A model generated the notes under the pieces. That model searched no databases, had not been told where the DNA came from, and saw only the letters and a list, made by a program, of their open reading frames with translations. The translations under genes were made by a program, and so were the position numbers. 64,000 nucleotides of DNA from the NCBI GenBank assembly GCA_014801735.1, contig JAAVDO010000013.1, positions 1-64,000 on the forward strand. The letters run 5' to 3'. Positions 51,888 through 59,928 of this stretch are shown here, one piece after another. Source of the DNA: Bacteroides sp. GTDB lineage: Bacteria > Bacteroidota > Bacteroidia > Bacteroidales > Muribaculaceae. How positions within the stretch are numbered: the stretch's first letter is position 1; each line of letters starts with the position of its first letter.

Positions 51888-52384
51888 GGCTGATCGTTGT
51901 TATTGTGGTATTTGGAACGTAAAGTGTCGAGCGCAGCATAATAACGCCGTTTAGCCGTTGACTTCGATAACATCATGACTGCAGCAATGTCGTCGAATGT
52001 CATAGAGGCATAGATGCGGAGGCGCACAATCTCACGGGCATCCGGAGGTAACTCCCTCAGTAACGAATTAATGAGTTGGTATTCCTCCTGAAAATCGGCC
52101 GGCTCGCAATGTGCTATGGATGGCGCCATCTCATCAAGACCAATCATTTCCGGCATACGGCAACGTGAGGCGCACTCGTTTATAACTGAGCGCACAATAT
52201 ATGCCTCCAAATTCCTGATGCCCTCACTTTCGGACCTTTTCTCTAAAGTCTTCAGATAAACGTCCTGCAGAACATCTTCAGCCTCGGTGATTGAACCGGT
52301 GCGATAGCATGCATAGCGGAAAAGCCTCTGTTTGTGCTTCTCCATCAATCGCGTCAGCCGTTGGGTGAAATTATTAGTTTCCAT
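51884..52384 (-). CDS. ECF-type RNA polymerase sigma factor
   Basis: This 166-residue protein has sigma region 2 (about 10-80: Q-R-L-F-R-Y-A-C-Y-R-T-G-S-I-T-E-A-E-D-V-L-Q-D-V-Y-L) and region 4 (about 110-160: L-R-E-L-P-P-D-A-R-E-I-V-R-L-R then F-D-D-I-A-A-V-M-M-L-S-K-S-T-A-K-R-R). It directs RNA polymerase to an unidentified regulon. The next two genes overlap it in series and are probably its membrane regulator and an envelope partner. No TAnnTTTG box was found upstream, so it may be autoregulated by its own promoter type. Confidence 0.95.
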   Translation of the reverse strand: METNNFTQRLTRLMEKHKQRLFRYACYRTGSITEAEDVLQDVYLKTLEKRSESEGIRNLEAYIVRSVINECASRCRMPEMIGLDEMAPSIAHCEPADFQEEYQLINSLLRELPPDAREIVRLRIYASMTFDDIAAVMMLSKSTAKRRYYAALDTLRSKYHNNNDQP

Positions 52385-52633
52385 TCACAGACAAAGACGA
52401 AGCTAAAGGCAAAAAAGTCCACAATACCCTCTTTTTAACAAATTTTATGTGCTCGATGCTATGGTAGGGAGATGAGATACCGGATAGATTAGGCAGTCGG
52501 GGGAAAGAATAACAATGCACATGTGTTTCAAGCGATGCAAGGCAGAAACATCAATCACCCGTAATTAGTCAGGATGCAGTAATATAATACAGCGAAAAAT
52601 TCCTGAGTATTTCTCGCCGTTTATGAGGTGTAG
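52385..52633. other. Intergenic region upstream of the ECF sigma gene
   Basis: About 250 nt, AT-rich, with no supported gene. It should hold the promoter of the ECF operon, but I could not identify it. Nothing else was seen. Confidence 0.3.
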
Positions 52634-52634
52634 G

Positions 52635-52659
52635 AAAAAGACTTATCCGGAGGGATAAG
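52635..52659 (-). terminator. Terminator of the 34-residue membrane-protein gene
   Basis: On the minus strand a 7-bp stem (52653-52659 with 52642-52648) has a 4-nt loop and is followed by TCTTTTT, directly after the small gene. Confidence 0.75.
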
Positions 52660-52667
52660 CAGTAGGA

Positions 52668-52772
52668 CTATTTTCTGTGGCTGCTGTTGTATTTTTTGTG
52701 AAGGCGTGCACCGACAATGGTTCCGATGATGGTACCTACGAGGGGGAGAAAGATGGTGAGGGGAACATTCAT
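52668..52772 (-). CDS. 34-residue single-span membrane protein
   Basis: An ATG at 52772 opens a 34-codon frame ending in TAG at 52668-52670. The product is one hydrophobic helix rich in Gly and Ile (begins MNVPLTIFLPLVGTIIGTIV), followed by a basic tail (R-L-H-K-K-Y-N). A consensus-type -7 box lies 24 nt upstream and a terminator directly downstream, so this is a complete tiny transcription unit. Function unknown; many stress-related or complex-stabilising small proteins look like this. Confidence 0.7.
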   Translation of the reverse strand: MNVPLTIFLPLVGTIIGTIVGARLHKKYNSSHRK

Positions 52773-52796
52773 GGCTGTATAGATTAATTGTCAGTG

Positions 52797-52804
52797 CAAA
52801 GATA
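52797..52804 (-). promoter_or_regulatory. Promoter -7 box of the small membrane-protein gene
   Basis: On the minus strand this reads TATCTTTG. The -33 region has TTTC instead of TTTG. Confidence 0.55.
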
Positions 52805-53018
52805 ACGAATAATCGGAAACAGGGAAAGGATTGAGGTCCGGGAGAGGAGATACAATTGAATATTAGGCGATCAGGAGAGAAGCAATATTACATCCTCGGG
52901 GTAGAGGATGCGGACGTCGTCATCCGATAGCGCTGTGGCGTCGGGAGGCGACTCGTGGAGAAAAAGTACCGCCAGGGTGGTGGCGAACCCACGGGTTCTC
53001 ATCCCTGCCTTTCTACGA

Positions 53019-53051
53019 AAAACGCTGCAAGTCGTTGACTTGCAGCGTTTT
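53019..53051 (-). terminator. Terminator of tRNA-Ser
   Basis: A perfect 15-bp stem (53019-53033 with 53037-53051) has a 3-nt loop and T/A runs on both sides. It begins 6 nt after the tRNA 3' end. Confidence 0.9.
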
Positions 53052-53056
53052 ATCAG

Positions 53057-53143
53057 CGGAAAGACAGGGATTCGAACCCTGGGTACCCGTAAGGGTACAA
53101 CGGTTTTCGAGACCGTCCCGATCGACCACTCCGGCATCTTTCC
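53057..53143 (-). tRNA. tRNA-Ser (CGA)
   Basis: Read on the minus strand, the 7-bp acceptor stem GGAAAGA/TCTTTCC, the D-arm, the anticodon loop CTCGAAA (anticodon CGA, codon UCG), a long variable arm with GTACCC/GGGTAC pairing and the T-arm GGTTCGAATCC are all present. The discriminator is G. No CCA is encoded. Confidence 0.96.
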
Positions 53144-53161
53144 ATGGAGGGTTTGCGGGTG

Positions 53162-53192
53162 CAAAGGTAGGGTGTTTTTTTTTGATGTGCAA
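53162..53192 (-). promoter_or_regulatory. Promoter of tRNA-Ser
   Basis: On the minus strand TTG (53190-53192), 20 nt, then TACCTTTG (53162-53169). The start is predicted a few nt before the mature tRNA 5' end. Confidence 0.8.
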
Positions 53193-53249
53193 GGGTTGGA
53201 GGTAATTTTTTTAAGTTTTTTTGCAGTTGTGGGTAAAAAATCTGGTGAA

Positions 53250-53298
53250 GTTAGGGGCAGGTGCGCAGTGGAGAAGCTAAATCAATTTCGTATCTTTG
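53250..53298 (+). promoter_or_regulatory. Promoter with the 19-bp G-rich element (copy 4 of 4), upstream of the TPM operon
   Basis: GTTAGGGGCAGGTGCGCAG lies at 53250-53268, then 22 nt, then TATCTTTG at 53291-53298. It lies divergent to the tRNA-Ser promoter and gives a leader of about 50 nt before the TPM-domain gene at 53352. Confidence 0.7.
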
Positions 53299-53351
53299 CA
53301 GTCTTGAATGGGTCCGGACGGACTTCGGTAACTGTAAACAAGACCGGAAAT

Positions 53352-54644
53352 ATGAGCAGAACAAGAATCGAAAATATATTATGCCGCGTGGTAATGACTG
53401 CGGTGTTTATGGCTGTGGGGTTTGTGCTCACGGCAGCGGGCTACGGGGTGAAGGATATAGCCAATGTTCATGTGGCCGACCGCACACGATATGTGTCGAA
53501 CCCTGACGGTGTGCTGAGCCAGGAGGCGGTGAAACGTCTGGACGCGGCCATAGGCAACGTGTGGCAGCAGACTTCGGCCGAGGTGGCTGTGGTGGCTGTT
53601 GACGACATCGACGGTGATCCGGATGACTTCGCTACGCGTCTGTTCGAGGAGTGGGGTATCGGCAAATCGGACAAGGACAACGGCGTGCTGATGCTGATAG
53701 TGAAGGATCAAAGGAAGGCTGTGATAAGAACCGGCGACGGTATAGAGGGGGTGTTGCCCGATATAGTGTGCGGCAGGATACTGAGAGAGGATATGTTTCC
53801 CCGCTTCCGCGAGGGGGACTATGACGGAGGCACCGAGGCGGCGATCGGCAGAATGGCGAAGATAGTGACCGATCCGGAGTATGCGGAGGAACTCAGAAGC
53901 TCGATAGCCAACGATGCCCGCGCCGGCCGTAGCAACCTGGGCGAGGAAGAGGATCTGTGGAGCTGGCTGGTGAAGGTGTCGATGTTCGTCGGAGGCGGAG
54001 CGCTGGTGGCTGTACTGGTCGTGCTGGTCGGAGGTCGGAAGCTACCGGAACAGCAGCAGTATGACAAACTTGAGTCGATGAAAACGATATTGCTCTTTCT
54101 GACTTTCATCTGTCTGGGCCTTCCGATCGTGGCTTATCTGCTCGTGGTGTGGAAGATGAAGCGGATCAGGAATCATCCGAGAAACTGCCCGAACTGTTCG
54201 GCCAAAATGAAAAAACTCGACGAGGAGACCGACAACAAATATCTGACGCCGGCAGAGGATGTGGAAGAACGGATCAACTCGATAGATTATGACGTGTGGC
54301 TGTGTCCGACGTGCGGCGAGACCGACGTGATACCCTATATAAACAAACGGTCGAGCTATCAGACATGTGAGCGCTGCGGAGCGAGGACCTCGACACTGAC
54401 GGCTACGCGCACGCTGATGAAGCCGACGACGACGCGCAACGGCAAGGGCGTGAGGATATATACCTGCCGCAACTGCGGACACAGAAAAGAGGAGGAATAC
54501 TCGATACCGAAGCTGGCAAGCGCCGCGCCGATAGTGGTGATACCCGGCGGCATGGGCCGCGGCGGCGGTTTTGGCGGCGGCTTCGGAGGAGGAAGTTTCG
54601 GAGGCGGCGGCACCGCAGGCGGCGGAGCCTCAGGCGGCTGGTGA
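53352..54644 (+). CDS. TPM-domain (YgcG-like) membrane protein with zinc ribbons
   Basis: The start is the ATG 53352 after the promoter (430 residues); longer frames run through the promoter and the tRNA. A signal sequence (about 9-30) precedes a TPM domain (about 45-190, starting V-A-D-R-T-R-Y-V-S-N-P-D-G-V-L-S). Two membrane helices follow (about 208-226 and 240-262). Next are four CxxC pairs (C-P-N-C, C-P-T-C, C-E-R-C, C-R-N-C), which would form two zinc ribbons. A Gly-rich tail with F-G-G-G-x-F-G-G-G repeats ends the protein. TPM proteins act in membrane protein maintenance; the zinc ribbons are an addition to the simple YgcG plan. Confidence 0.9.
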   Translation: MSRTRIENILCRVVMTAVFMAVGFVLTAAGYGVKDIANVHVADRTRYVSNPDGVLSQEAVKRLDAAIGNVWQQTSAEVAVVAVDDIDGDPDDFATRLFEEWGIGKSDKDNGVLMLIVKDQRKAVIRTGDGIEGVLPDIVCGRILREDMFPRFREGDYDGGTEAAIGRMAKIVTDPEYAEELRSSIANDARAGRSNLGEEEDLWSWLVKVSMFVGGGALVAVLVVLVGGRKLPEQQQYDKLESMKTILLFLTFICLGLPIVAYLLVVWKMKRIRNHPRNCPNCSAKMKKLDEETDNKYLTPAEDVEERINSIDYDVWLCPTCGETDVIPYINKRSSYQTCERCGARTSTLTATRTLMKPTTTRNGKGVRIYTCRNCGHRKEEEYSIPKLASAAPIVVIPGGMGRGGGFGGGFGGGSFGGGGTAGGGASGGW

Positions 54645-54677
54645 GACTAACATAAAGAATCTAAAACGAAGAGAAAT

Positions 54678-55010
54678 ATGTTTTTAGCAGACTATCATAT
54701 ATTCGGACTCGTAACGGGTCTGTCGACATTTCTGATCATCGGGCTATTTCATCCCGTGGTGATCAAATGCCACTATCATTTCGGCGTAGGGTGCTGGTGG
54801 TGGTTCCTGATTCTGGGCCTGGCAGGTATGGCGGCCTCTTACATGGTGAACGACCTGTTTCTGTCGACCGTGCTGGGGGTAGTGGCCTTTTCGTCGTTCT
54901 GGACGATAAAGGAGATATTCGACCAGGAAAAACGTGTGGAGAAAGGATGGTTTCCGGCAAATCCGAAACGACAGCCGGCTAAGAGAGTGTTAAACGGTAA
55001 GAATAACTAA
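54678..55010 (+). CDS. DUF4491 family membrane protein
   Basis: This 110-residue protein has three hydrophobic segments and the family landmarks: G-L-V-T-G-L-S-T-F-L-I-I-G-L-F-H-P-V-V-I-K near the start, G-C-W-W-W-F-L-I-L-G-L in the middle, F-S-S-F-W-T-I-K-E-I-F-D-Q-E-K-R-V-E-K-G-W-F-P-A-N-P-K-R at the end. Function unknown. It lies 33 nt after the TPM gene and 19 nt before hypB, in the same operon. Confidence 0.92.
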   Translation: MFLADYHIFGLVTGLSTFLIIGLFHPVVIKCHYHFGVGCWWWFLILGLAGMAASYMVNDLFLSTVLGVVAFSSFWTIKEIFDQEKRVEKGWFPANPKRQPAKRVLNGKNN

Positions 55011-55029
55011 ACAGAGGGAGGACGAAAAA

Positions 55030-55761
55030 ATGTGTACGAGCTGCGGATGCGGCGAGCATCACCATCATGATCATGAGCACGAAAGCCACAGACATCATAG
55101 TCACGGGAATGAGACGACGGTGAGAGTCGAGACGGATATACTCGACAGCAATAACCGCTTTGCGGCTGAAAACCGGAAGTTGTTTTATCAGAACGACATA
55201 AAGGCATTCAACCTGGTGTCGTCGCCTGGATCGGGGAAAACGACGCTACTCGAAGCCACATGCAAGGCGCTGTTGGCAAGGGGAGTGAAGGTGAGCGTGA
55301 TAGAAGGAGACCAGCAGACCGACAACGACGCGCGGCGGATAGAGAGAGCCGGAGCACGTGTGGTGCAGATCAATACCGCGGCCGGATGTCATCTGGACGC
55401 GCATGGCGTGGGTCACGCGGTAGAGAAGCTACAGCCTGAACGAGACTCGCTGCTGATGATAGAGAACGTGGGCAATCTGGTGTGTCCGGCCATGTTCGAT
55501 CTGGGCGAGAAAGCGCGTGTGGTTGTGATAAGCGTGACCGAGGGCGACGACAAGCCGCTGAAATATCCCTATATGTTTGCGGGGAGCCAGATATGTGTGA
55601 TCAACAAGACAGACCTGCTGCCATATGTAGACAGCGACCCCGAGCGGATCAAGGCCAACGCGCGGAGCGTGAACAAGGACCTGAGATTCTTTGAGGTGAG
55701 CGCCACGAAGGGTGACGGCATGGACGAGTGGATAGAATTTCTTGCTGCCGGAGGAAAATGA
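55030..55761 (+). CDS. hypB: Hydrogenase nickel-incorporation GTPase HypB
   Basis: This 243-residue protein starts with the high-affinity nickel motif M-C-T-S-C-G-C-G-E, followed by a His-rich stretch (about 10-26) that can store or buffer Ni. The G-domain has V-S-S-P-G-S-G-K-T-T (P-loop), E-N-V-G-N-L-V-C-P (switch with metal-binding Cys) and N-K-T-D. HypB delivers nickel to [NiFe]-hydrogenase with HypA. No other hydrogenase gene is in the window. The downstream aldo/keto reductase gene starts in an ATGA overlap. Confidence 0.96.
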   Translation: MCTSCGCGEHHHHDHEHESHRHHSHGNETTVRVETDILDSNNRFAAENRKLFYQNDIKAFNLVSSPGSGKTTLLEATCKALLARGVKVSVIEGDQQTDNDARRIERAGARVVQINTAAGCHLDAHGVGHAVEKLQPERDSLLMIENVGNLVCPAMFDLGEKARVVVISVTEGDDKPLKYPYMFAGSQICVINKTDLLPYVDSDPERIKANARSVNKDLRFFEVSATKGDGMDEWIEFLAAGGK

Positions 55762-56771
55762 ACATGACTGGAGAAGGATATAAGGCGCGGGAGGACCGCT
55801 ATTCGGGCGGCATGACCTACAAGCGCTGCGGACGGAGCGGGGTAATGCTGCCGCGGATATCGCTGGGAATGTGGCAGAACTTCGGCGAGACAACCCCCTA
55901 CGCGCGGAGCAAGGAGATAATCCTGCACGCGTTCGACAAGGGAGTAGTGTCGATCGACCTGGCCAACAACTACGGGCCACCACCCGGAGCCGCGGAGGAG
56001 ACCTTCGGACGGGTGATGAGGGAGGCGCTGAGGCCTTACCGCGACGAGCTGTTCGTGGCCACGAAGGCGGGATATGAGATGTGGGCCGGACCTTACGGAA
56101 ACTGGGGATCGCGGAAGTCGCTGATGGCGTCGATAGACCAGAGCCTGCGGCGCACGGGGCTGGAATACGTAGATGTGTTCTACAGTCACCGCTATGACCC
56201 GAATACGCCGCTCGAAGAGACGCTGCAGGCGCTGAGCGACATCGTGCGCCAGGGAAAGGCGCTCTATGCGGCCATCTCGCGCTGGCCGCGGGAGGCGCTG
56301 CGGAAGGGGATAGAGTATCTGAGAGAGCACGACACGCCCTGCCTGATGCTGCAAGATCGGCTGAACATGACCGACCGCCACATAGAGACTGACGGACTGA
56401 TGCAGACCGCCCGTGACGAGGGCCTGGGGCTGGTGACTTTCTCGCCGCTTGCCGAGGGTGTGCTGAGCAACAGATATATCGACGGAATACCGGCCGACTC
56501 GCGCGCGGCGCGCAGGAGCCATCTGACGCCCGAGAAGATCACGCCCGAGATGGTGGCGCGGCTGAGGAAGCTGAACGCCGTGGCGGCCGAGCGAGGGCAG
56601 ACGCTGGCGCAAATGGCGATAGCGTGGATATTGAGCCACGACGAGGTGACATCGGTGATAGCAGGATGCAGCTCGACGACGCAACTCGACGACACGCTGC
56701 GGGCCACGGAGAACACTGATTTCAGCGCCGAGGAGCTGAGGCAGATAGATGAGATATTAAGCTATGAATAG
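55758..56771 (+). CDS. Aldo/keto reductase (YghZ/Gpr-like)
   Basis: The chosen start is the ATG at 55758 that overlaps the hypB stop (ATGA) and is preceded by a rare clear Shine-Dalgarno-like GGAGGA, giving 337 residues. The TIM-barrel AKR signatures are visible: S-I-D-L-A-N-N-Y-G (catalytic Asp and Tyr), A-T-K-A-G (Lys) and Y-S-H-R (His). The C-terminal part has the NADPH site and V-I-A-G-C-S-S. YghZ-type enzymes reduce L-glyceraldehyde-3-phosphate and other aldehydes. The exact substrate is unknown. Confidence 0.92.
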   Translation: MNMTGEGYKAREDRYSGGMTYKRCGRSGVMLPRISLGMWQNFGETTPYARSKEIILHAFDKGVVSIDLANNYGPPPGAAEETFGRVMREALRPYRDELFVATKAGYEMWAGPYGNWGSRKSLMASIDQSLRRTGLEYVDVFYSHRYDPNTPLEETLQALSDIVRQGKALYAAISRWPREALRKGIEYLREHDTPCLMLQDRLNMTDRHIETDGLMQTARDEGLGLVTFSPLAEGVLSNRYIDGIPADSRAARRSHLTPEKITPEMVARLRKLNAVAAERGQTLAQMAIAWILSHDEVTSVIAGCSSTTQLDDTLRATENTDFSAEELRQIDEILSYE

Positions 56772-57264
56772 GCGCGTTATCATAGGGCTGGGAGCGCTAC
56801 TGCTTGCGTTGGCGGGGTGCGTGACGGAGGATGAGCCGACGGAGGAGAGCCGGGTGAAACCGGGCGATCGGCTGCCGGAATTCAGCGTGGTGATGAACGA
56901 CGGCTCGCGGCTGTCGACGGCCGATCTGCGGGGCCGGGAGAGCGTGATTGTGCTTTTCAACACCGACTGCTCGGACTGTCGCAGGGAGCTGCCCGTGATT
57001 CAGGAGCTTCAGGATCGCAACCAGGGGCTGATGATAGCGTGCATAGCGCGCGAGGAGGGCGCCGCTGAGATAGCCGACTATTGGCACGCCAACGGGCTGA
57101 CACTGAGCTATTCGCCGCAAGCAGACAGGCGCGTATACCACCTATTCGCGGAGTCGGTGATACCGCGAACTTACGTGGCCGACAGCACGCTGCGGGTGAT
57201 AGCGGCGTTCGCGGGCGAAGAGCGCATGAGCGTGACGGAGCTGGAGCGGATACTGGGACGGTAG
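56764..57264 (+). CDS. TlpA-like thioredoxin-fold lipoprotein
   Basis: This 166-residue protein overlaps the AKR stop by 8 nt. A signal peptide with lipobox L-A-L-A-G-C (C19) is followed by a thioredoxin domain with the active site C69-S-D-C72 in L-F-N-T-D-C-S-D-C, and a cis-proline region V-I-P-R-T-Y-V-A-D. It should be a membrane-anchored periplasmic disulfide reductase, as TlpA/ResA. Last gene of the operon. Confidence 0.92.
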   Translation: MNRRVIIGLGALLLALAGCVTEDEPTEESRVKPGDRLPEFSVVMNDGSRLSTADLRGRESVIVLFNTDCSDCRRELPVIQELQDRNQGLMIACIAREEGAAEIADYWHANGLTLSYSPQADRRVYHLFAESVIPRTYVADSTLRVIAAFAGEERMSVTELERILGR

Positions 57265-57352
57265 GGCTTGAAGGAGATTAAGGACTTTAGTGGCCGTAAG
57301 GGCGGTAAGTAGAGAGTCCCACAAAAGTAACTAGCTGCATCGCTATGAATTT

Positions 57353-57595
57353 TCAGACTTGTAAATTAGCTAATATTGCTTTTCCAGCGGGAGTAAGGCA
57401 AACGCAATATTTGCCGGAATGGTTTGTTTCAGATGGAAAGATTTTTACATAGTTGCGAGAGCTGAGGAACTCAACCCAAGCATCTTCTTCTGAGTTAAGA
57501 GTGGAGTACGCGCCATAGGCCTCTGTGCTTATGGCGATTTTGGTTAACAGATGGAGCATCTCGTTAATGTTTTTGGGGGTGTTGTAAATTTTCAT
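57353..57595 (-). CDS. Hypothetical protein, 80 residues, AT-rich island
   Basis: From the ATG at 57595 (MKIYNTPKNINEMLHLLTKI) it has 80 residues; a start at 57640 would lie upstream of the TATATTTG box at 57614-57621 (minus strand). It is a small soluble protein with a helical first half and a C-terminal K-Y-C-V-C-L-T-P-A-G-K-A-I-L, which looks like the end of a winged-helix or phage-like small protein. Family not recognised. Lower GC than flanking genes. Confidence 0.65.
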   Translation of the reverse strand: MKIYNTPKNINEMLHLLTKIAISTEAYGAYSTLNSEEDAWVEFLSSRNYVKIFPSETNHSGKYCVCLTPAGKAILANLQV

Positions 57596-57613
57596 TATAA
57601 TAAATATTTTCAA

Positions 57614-57621
57614 CAAATATA
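57614..57621 (-). promoter_or_regulatory. Promoter -7 box of the 80-residue ORF
   Basis: On the minus strand this reads TATATTTG, 18 nt before the start codon. The nearest TTG lies only 16 nt upstream. Confidence 0.5.
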
Positions 57622-57776
57622 AGTGTAATGAATGAATCAATAATTATGGTATAGGTGAGCCTATATCACAGTGATACTTATTTAAGGTTAGTGTGAGGTG
57701 CCTTCACAGGTTCATTATGCTGGATACTTATAATTTATCTCATATTTTCTCTTGCTCTGAAAACTAGTTTTTGTGG

Positions 57777-59423
57777 TTATGGTCTGGGTAAGCGTTGCCT
57801 ATTGCTGATACCACAAGCCTGCAAAACAGCCTGAATATTAATGTTGAAATATTGACGTTTATTGCAAGTGGTTGAAGAAAAGTATTTTATTAATATACAG
57901 GCTGCCTCGTTAATACTAATGACACTGTCGTTGATAGAAAATTTGTAAATGGCCAGATCCTCCAAACACGGATAAATTATGATTTCCTTAGAACTTGGAT
58001 CTATAGTCATGTAAGAAGTGTGCGCGTTATGTCCGCACCAATTGTCACTATAATGAGACCGATCTTCTGTAAACAACAGAATAGTAGTTGTGTTGATGTC
58101 TCGAATATAGCTGAGCTTATTAAGATTAATCCTATTCCGATAATATTTTGGGACGTATCTAACTTTGTAGGAAAGAGGTTTTCGAAGTATGTTAAGAATT
58201 TCTTGGTCTATATTTATATTCTTAATTTTTCCAATTCGTCGTGCGATACTCTTATCAATTTGTGGTGTAAAGCAGAAAGCCTCCGAAGACAAATGTAGAC
58301 ATCTTTCAATAATATCCCAATTATTAAATAATATGCTAAATCCACTGTTTTCTGCATTGTACAGATATACTAATGGGAATTCAAAACATTTTTTTTTGAC
58401 ATTTCCATCCAATACATCTTCTTGAAAACCATTCCTTGTCATATAGGTATTCACACGAATGGAATTCCTTGAATTCAACAGCGAATGTAGTTCACTAATA
58501 GATTCCTGAAATATTTCTATAATTTCTTCTTCAAATAATCGGAGGAAATGGAGATCAGTGTTATCAAAATAGCGTCTGATCGTCAAAAATCTTTTGCATG
58601 CCTCCCATGAAGGCGGATTTTTGAATCTCACATCCTTCATTGAGATATTTAAGTATCCGTCAAAAATCTCAAGGTTTTCTATAGGAACACATAAGTTACA
58701 CTCGTAGAGTCTATTTATAAAAATTTCTTCAGAGAGAACTGATAAGTTGTAGTAACTTATCATTCTATAAAAATACTTCATAATCCACTGAAAATTGTTT
58801 GCTGTCTTAATTAGTGGAGATGAATATTGTGATATGTAGATGCGGATTTTGTCTCTCAAAATATTTCGGTAATCCTCAAAGAATTGTTTTATTCTCGGTG
58901 TGTTTTCTACTTTCTCGATCAAATCTAATAAATAACTTAAATCCGAAGTCGGGAAGAATTGAAATATTCTTTGAGTGAAAGAATATGGCTTAATTTGGAA
59001 TTTATACTCTATCTTCGATAATACATTTGAGGAAACCGCTCTAATTCGTTCATCCTCTAATTTCCATAACCCTAAATATAATGCTCCTGTTTTAAACTTG
59101 AAGTCTGATACAGGATGTAATTCTTCAAAGATATTCTTCTTGGCTGGAGGAGCAATAACAGATTTATAAACAGGAGTATTATCCTGTTTACTTTTGATAT
59201 TAGTTGCATCTCCAGTAACTAAATTTTTGATTTGTTTCTTGTATTCCCGAATTATCTCAAGGGCTACCTTATCCCTTTTGATTTGTTCAATAAAGTAATT
59301 GTAATCTTTTGAAGAGAAAGAACCGTAAAGTGATATGAGATTTTTTAGTCTGGCAATATCTTTTAAGGTCTTAATGCTCAGTCTATAGTGGTCTGAGGGG
59401 ATATATTTTTTTCTTTTCTTCAT
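57777..59423 (-). CDS. Large protein of unknown function in the AT-rich island
   Basis: This 548-residue soluble protein is rich in Lys, Ile, Asn and Phe, with no signal peptide or membrane helix. Base composition is far more A/T-rich than the surrounding genes, pointing to recent acquisition. The first 90 residues are basic and helical. The middle (about 110-400) is helical with many aromatic residues. The C-terminal 120 residues have strands and an N-W-C-G-H-N-A-H segment. No known family was recognised, including nuclease or ATPase motifs. Islands of this kind often carry defence or mobile-element genes, but nothing in the sequence proves this. Confidence 0.7.
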   Translation of the reverse strand: MKKRKKYIPSDHYRLSIKTLKDIARLKNLISLYGSFSSKDYNYFIEQIKRDKVALEIIREYKKQIKNLVTGDATNIKSKQDNTPVYKSVIAPPAKKNIFEELHPVSDFKFKTGALYLGLWKLEDERIRAVSSNVLSKIEYKFQIKPYSFTQRIFQFFPTSDLSYLLDLIEKVENTPRIKQFFEDYRNILRDKIRIYISQYSSPLIKTANNFQWIMKYFYRMISYYNLSVLSEEIFINRLYECNLCVPIENLEIFDGYLNISMKDVRFKNPPSWEACKRFLTIRRYFDNTDLHFLRLFEEEIIEIFQESISELHSLLNSRNSIRVNTYMTRNGFQEDVLDGNVKKKCFEFPLVYLYNAENSGFSILFNNWDIIERCLHLSSEAFCFTPQIDKSIARRIGKIKNINIDQEILNILRKPLSYKVRYVPKYYRNRINLNKLSYIRDINTTTILLFTEDRSHYSDNWCGHNAHTSYMTIDPSSKEIIIYPCLEDLAIYKFSINDSVISINEAACILIKYFSSTTCNKRQYFNINIQAVLQACGISNRQRLPRP

Positions 59424-59574
59424 TATGGATGAGAGTTGCTAAAGAATCCGTTAAGCGAAAAGAGAGGATGGAGATGAGGAACACTTAATCTTGGCTTAGA
59501 GATTTGGTAGTGAGGAGGAGACTGAATTGCAACCATATTGTGTGAAGAATGCTCGATAACATGATTGAAATAAC

Positions 59575-59838
59575 TCATTCTTTGTTCAGGTACTTTTCAA
59601 CTGCCTTAGCTATTAAAGCACAAAGGTGGAACAATACGGCCAAAAAGAATCCGGATAATACGATTAAAATGCAGTAACCTCCCAGCAATTCGCAAAGCCA
59701 TATTCCACCTATAAGACCAATTACTCCAAAAATTGCTGCTGCAATCTCGAGCAAGTTTACAAAAATTGAATCGTGTTTGGATTGTTTGATTATTTCCTTT
59801 TCGAGTTCGTAACCAGATTTTTTAACATCTTCACTCAT
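59575..59838 (-). CDS. Small two-span membrane protein in the AT-rich island
   Basis: This 87-residue protein has a charged N-terminus (S-E-D-V-K-K-S-G-Y-E-L-E-K-E-I-I-K-Q) and two hydrophobic helices at about 27-47 and 51-72 separated by a short Gly/Cys turn. No family was recognised. It is the first protein-coding gene behind the promoter at 60139-60169; about 290 nt of leader, including a long rod-like RNA structure, lie between them. Confidence 0.65.
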   Translation of the reverse strand: MSEDVKKSGYELEKEIIKQSKHDSIFVNLLEIAAAIFGVIGLIGGIWLCELLGGYCILIVLSGFFLAVLFHLCALIAKAVEKYLNKE

Positions 59839-59928
59839 AAAGATAAATGATTATTGGTTGGGTTGCAATATTGTCTCTGTTATCGCCACCACCAATATAA
59901 AATTAGTGGTGGGCTTTTGCATCTTGTA

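Noticed and set aside
52871..53164. Minus-strand frame across the tRNA-Ser gene, including a possible 43-codon ORF at 52871-53002
   Set aside because: The first half is the translation of the tRNA. The remainder lies after a strong terminator and has no promoter box, so it is not supported.
57323..57330. TACTTTTG promoter box on the minus strand at 57323-57330
   Set aside because: It points into the 3' end of a convergent gene with no minus-strand gene behind it and no -33; probably chance.
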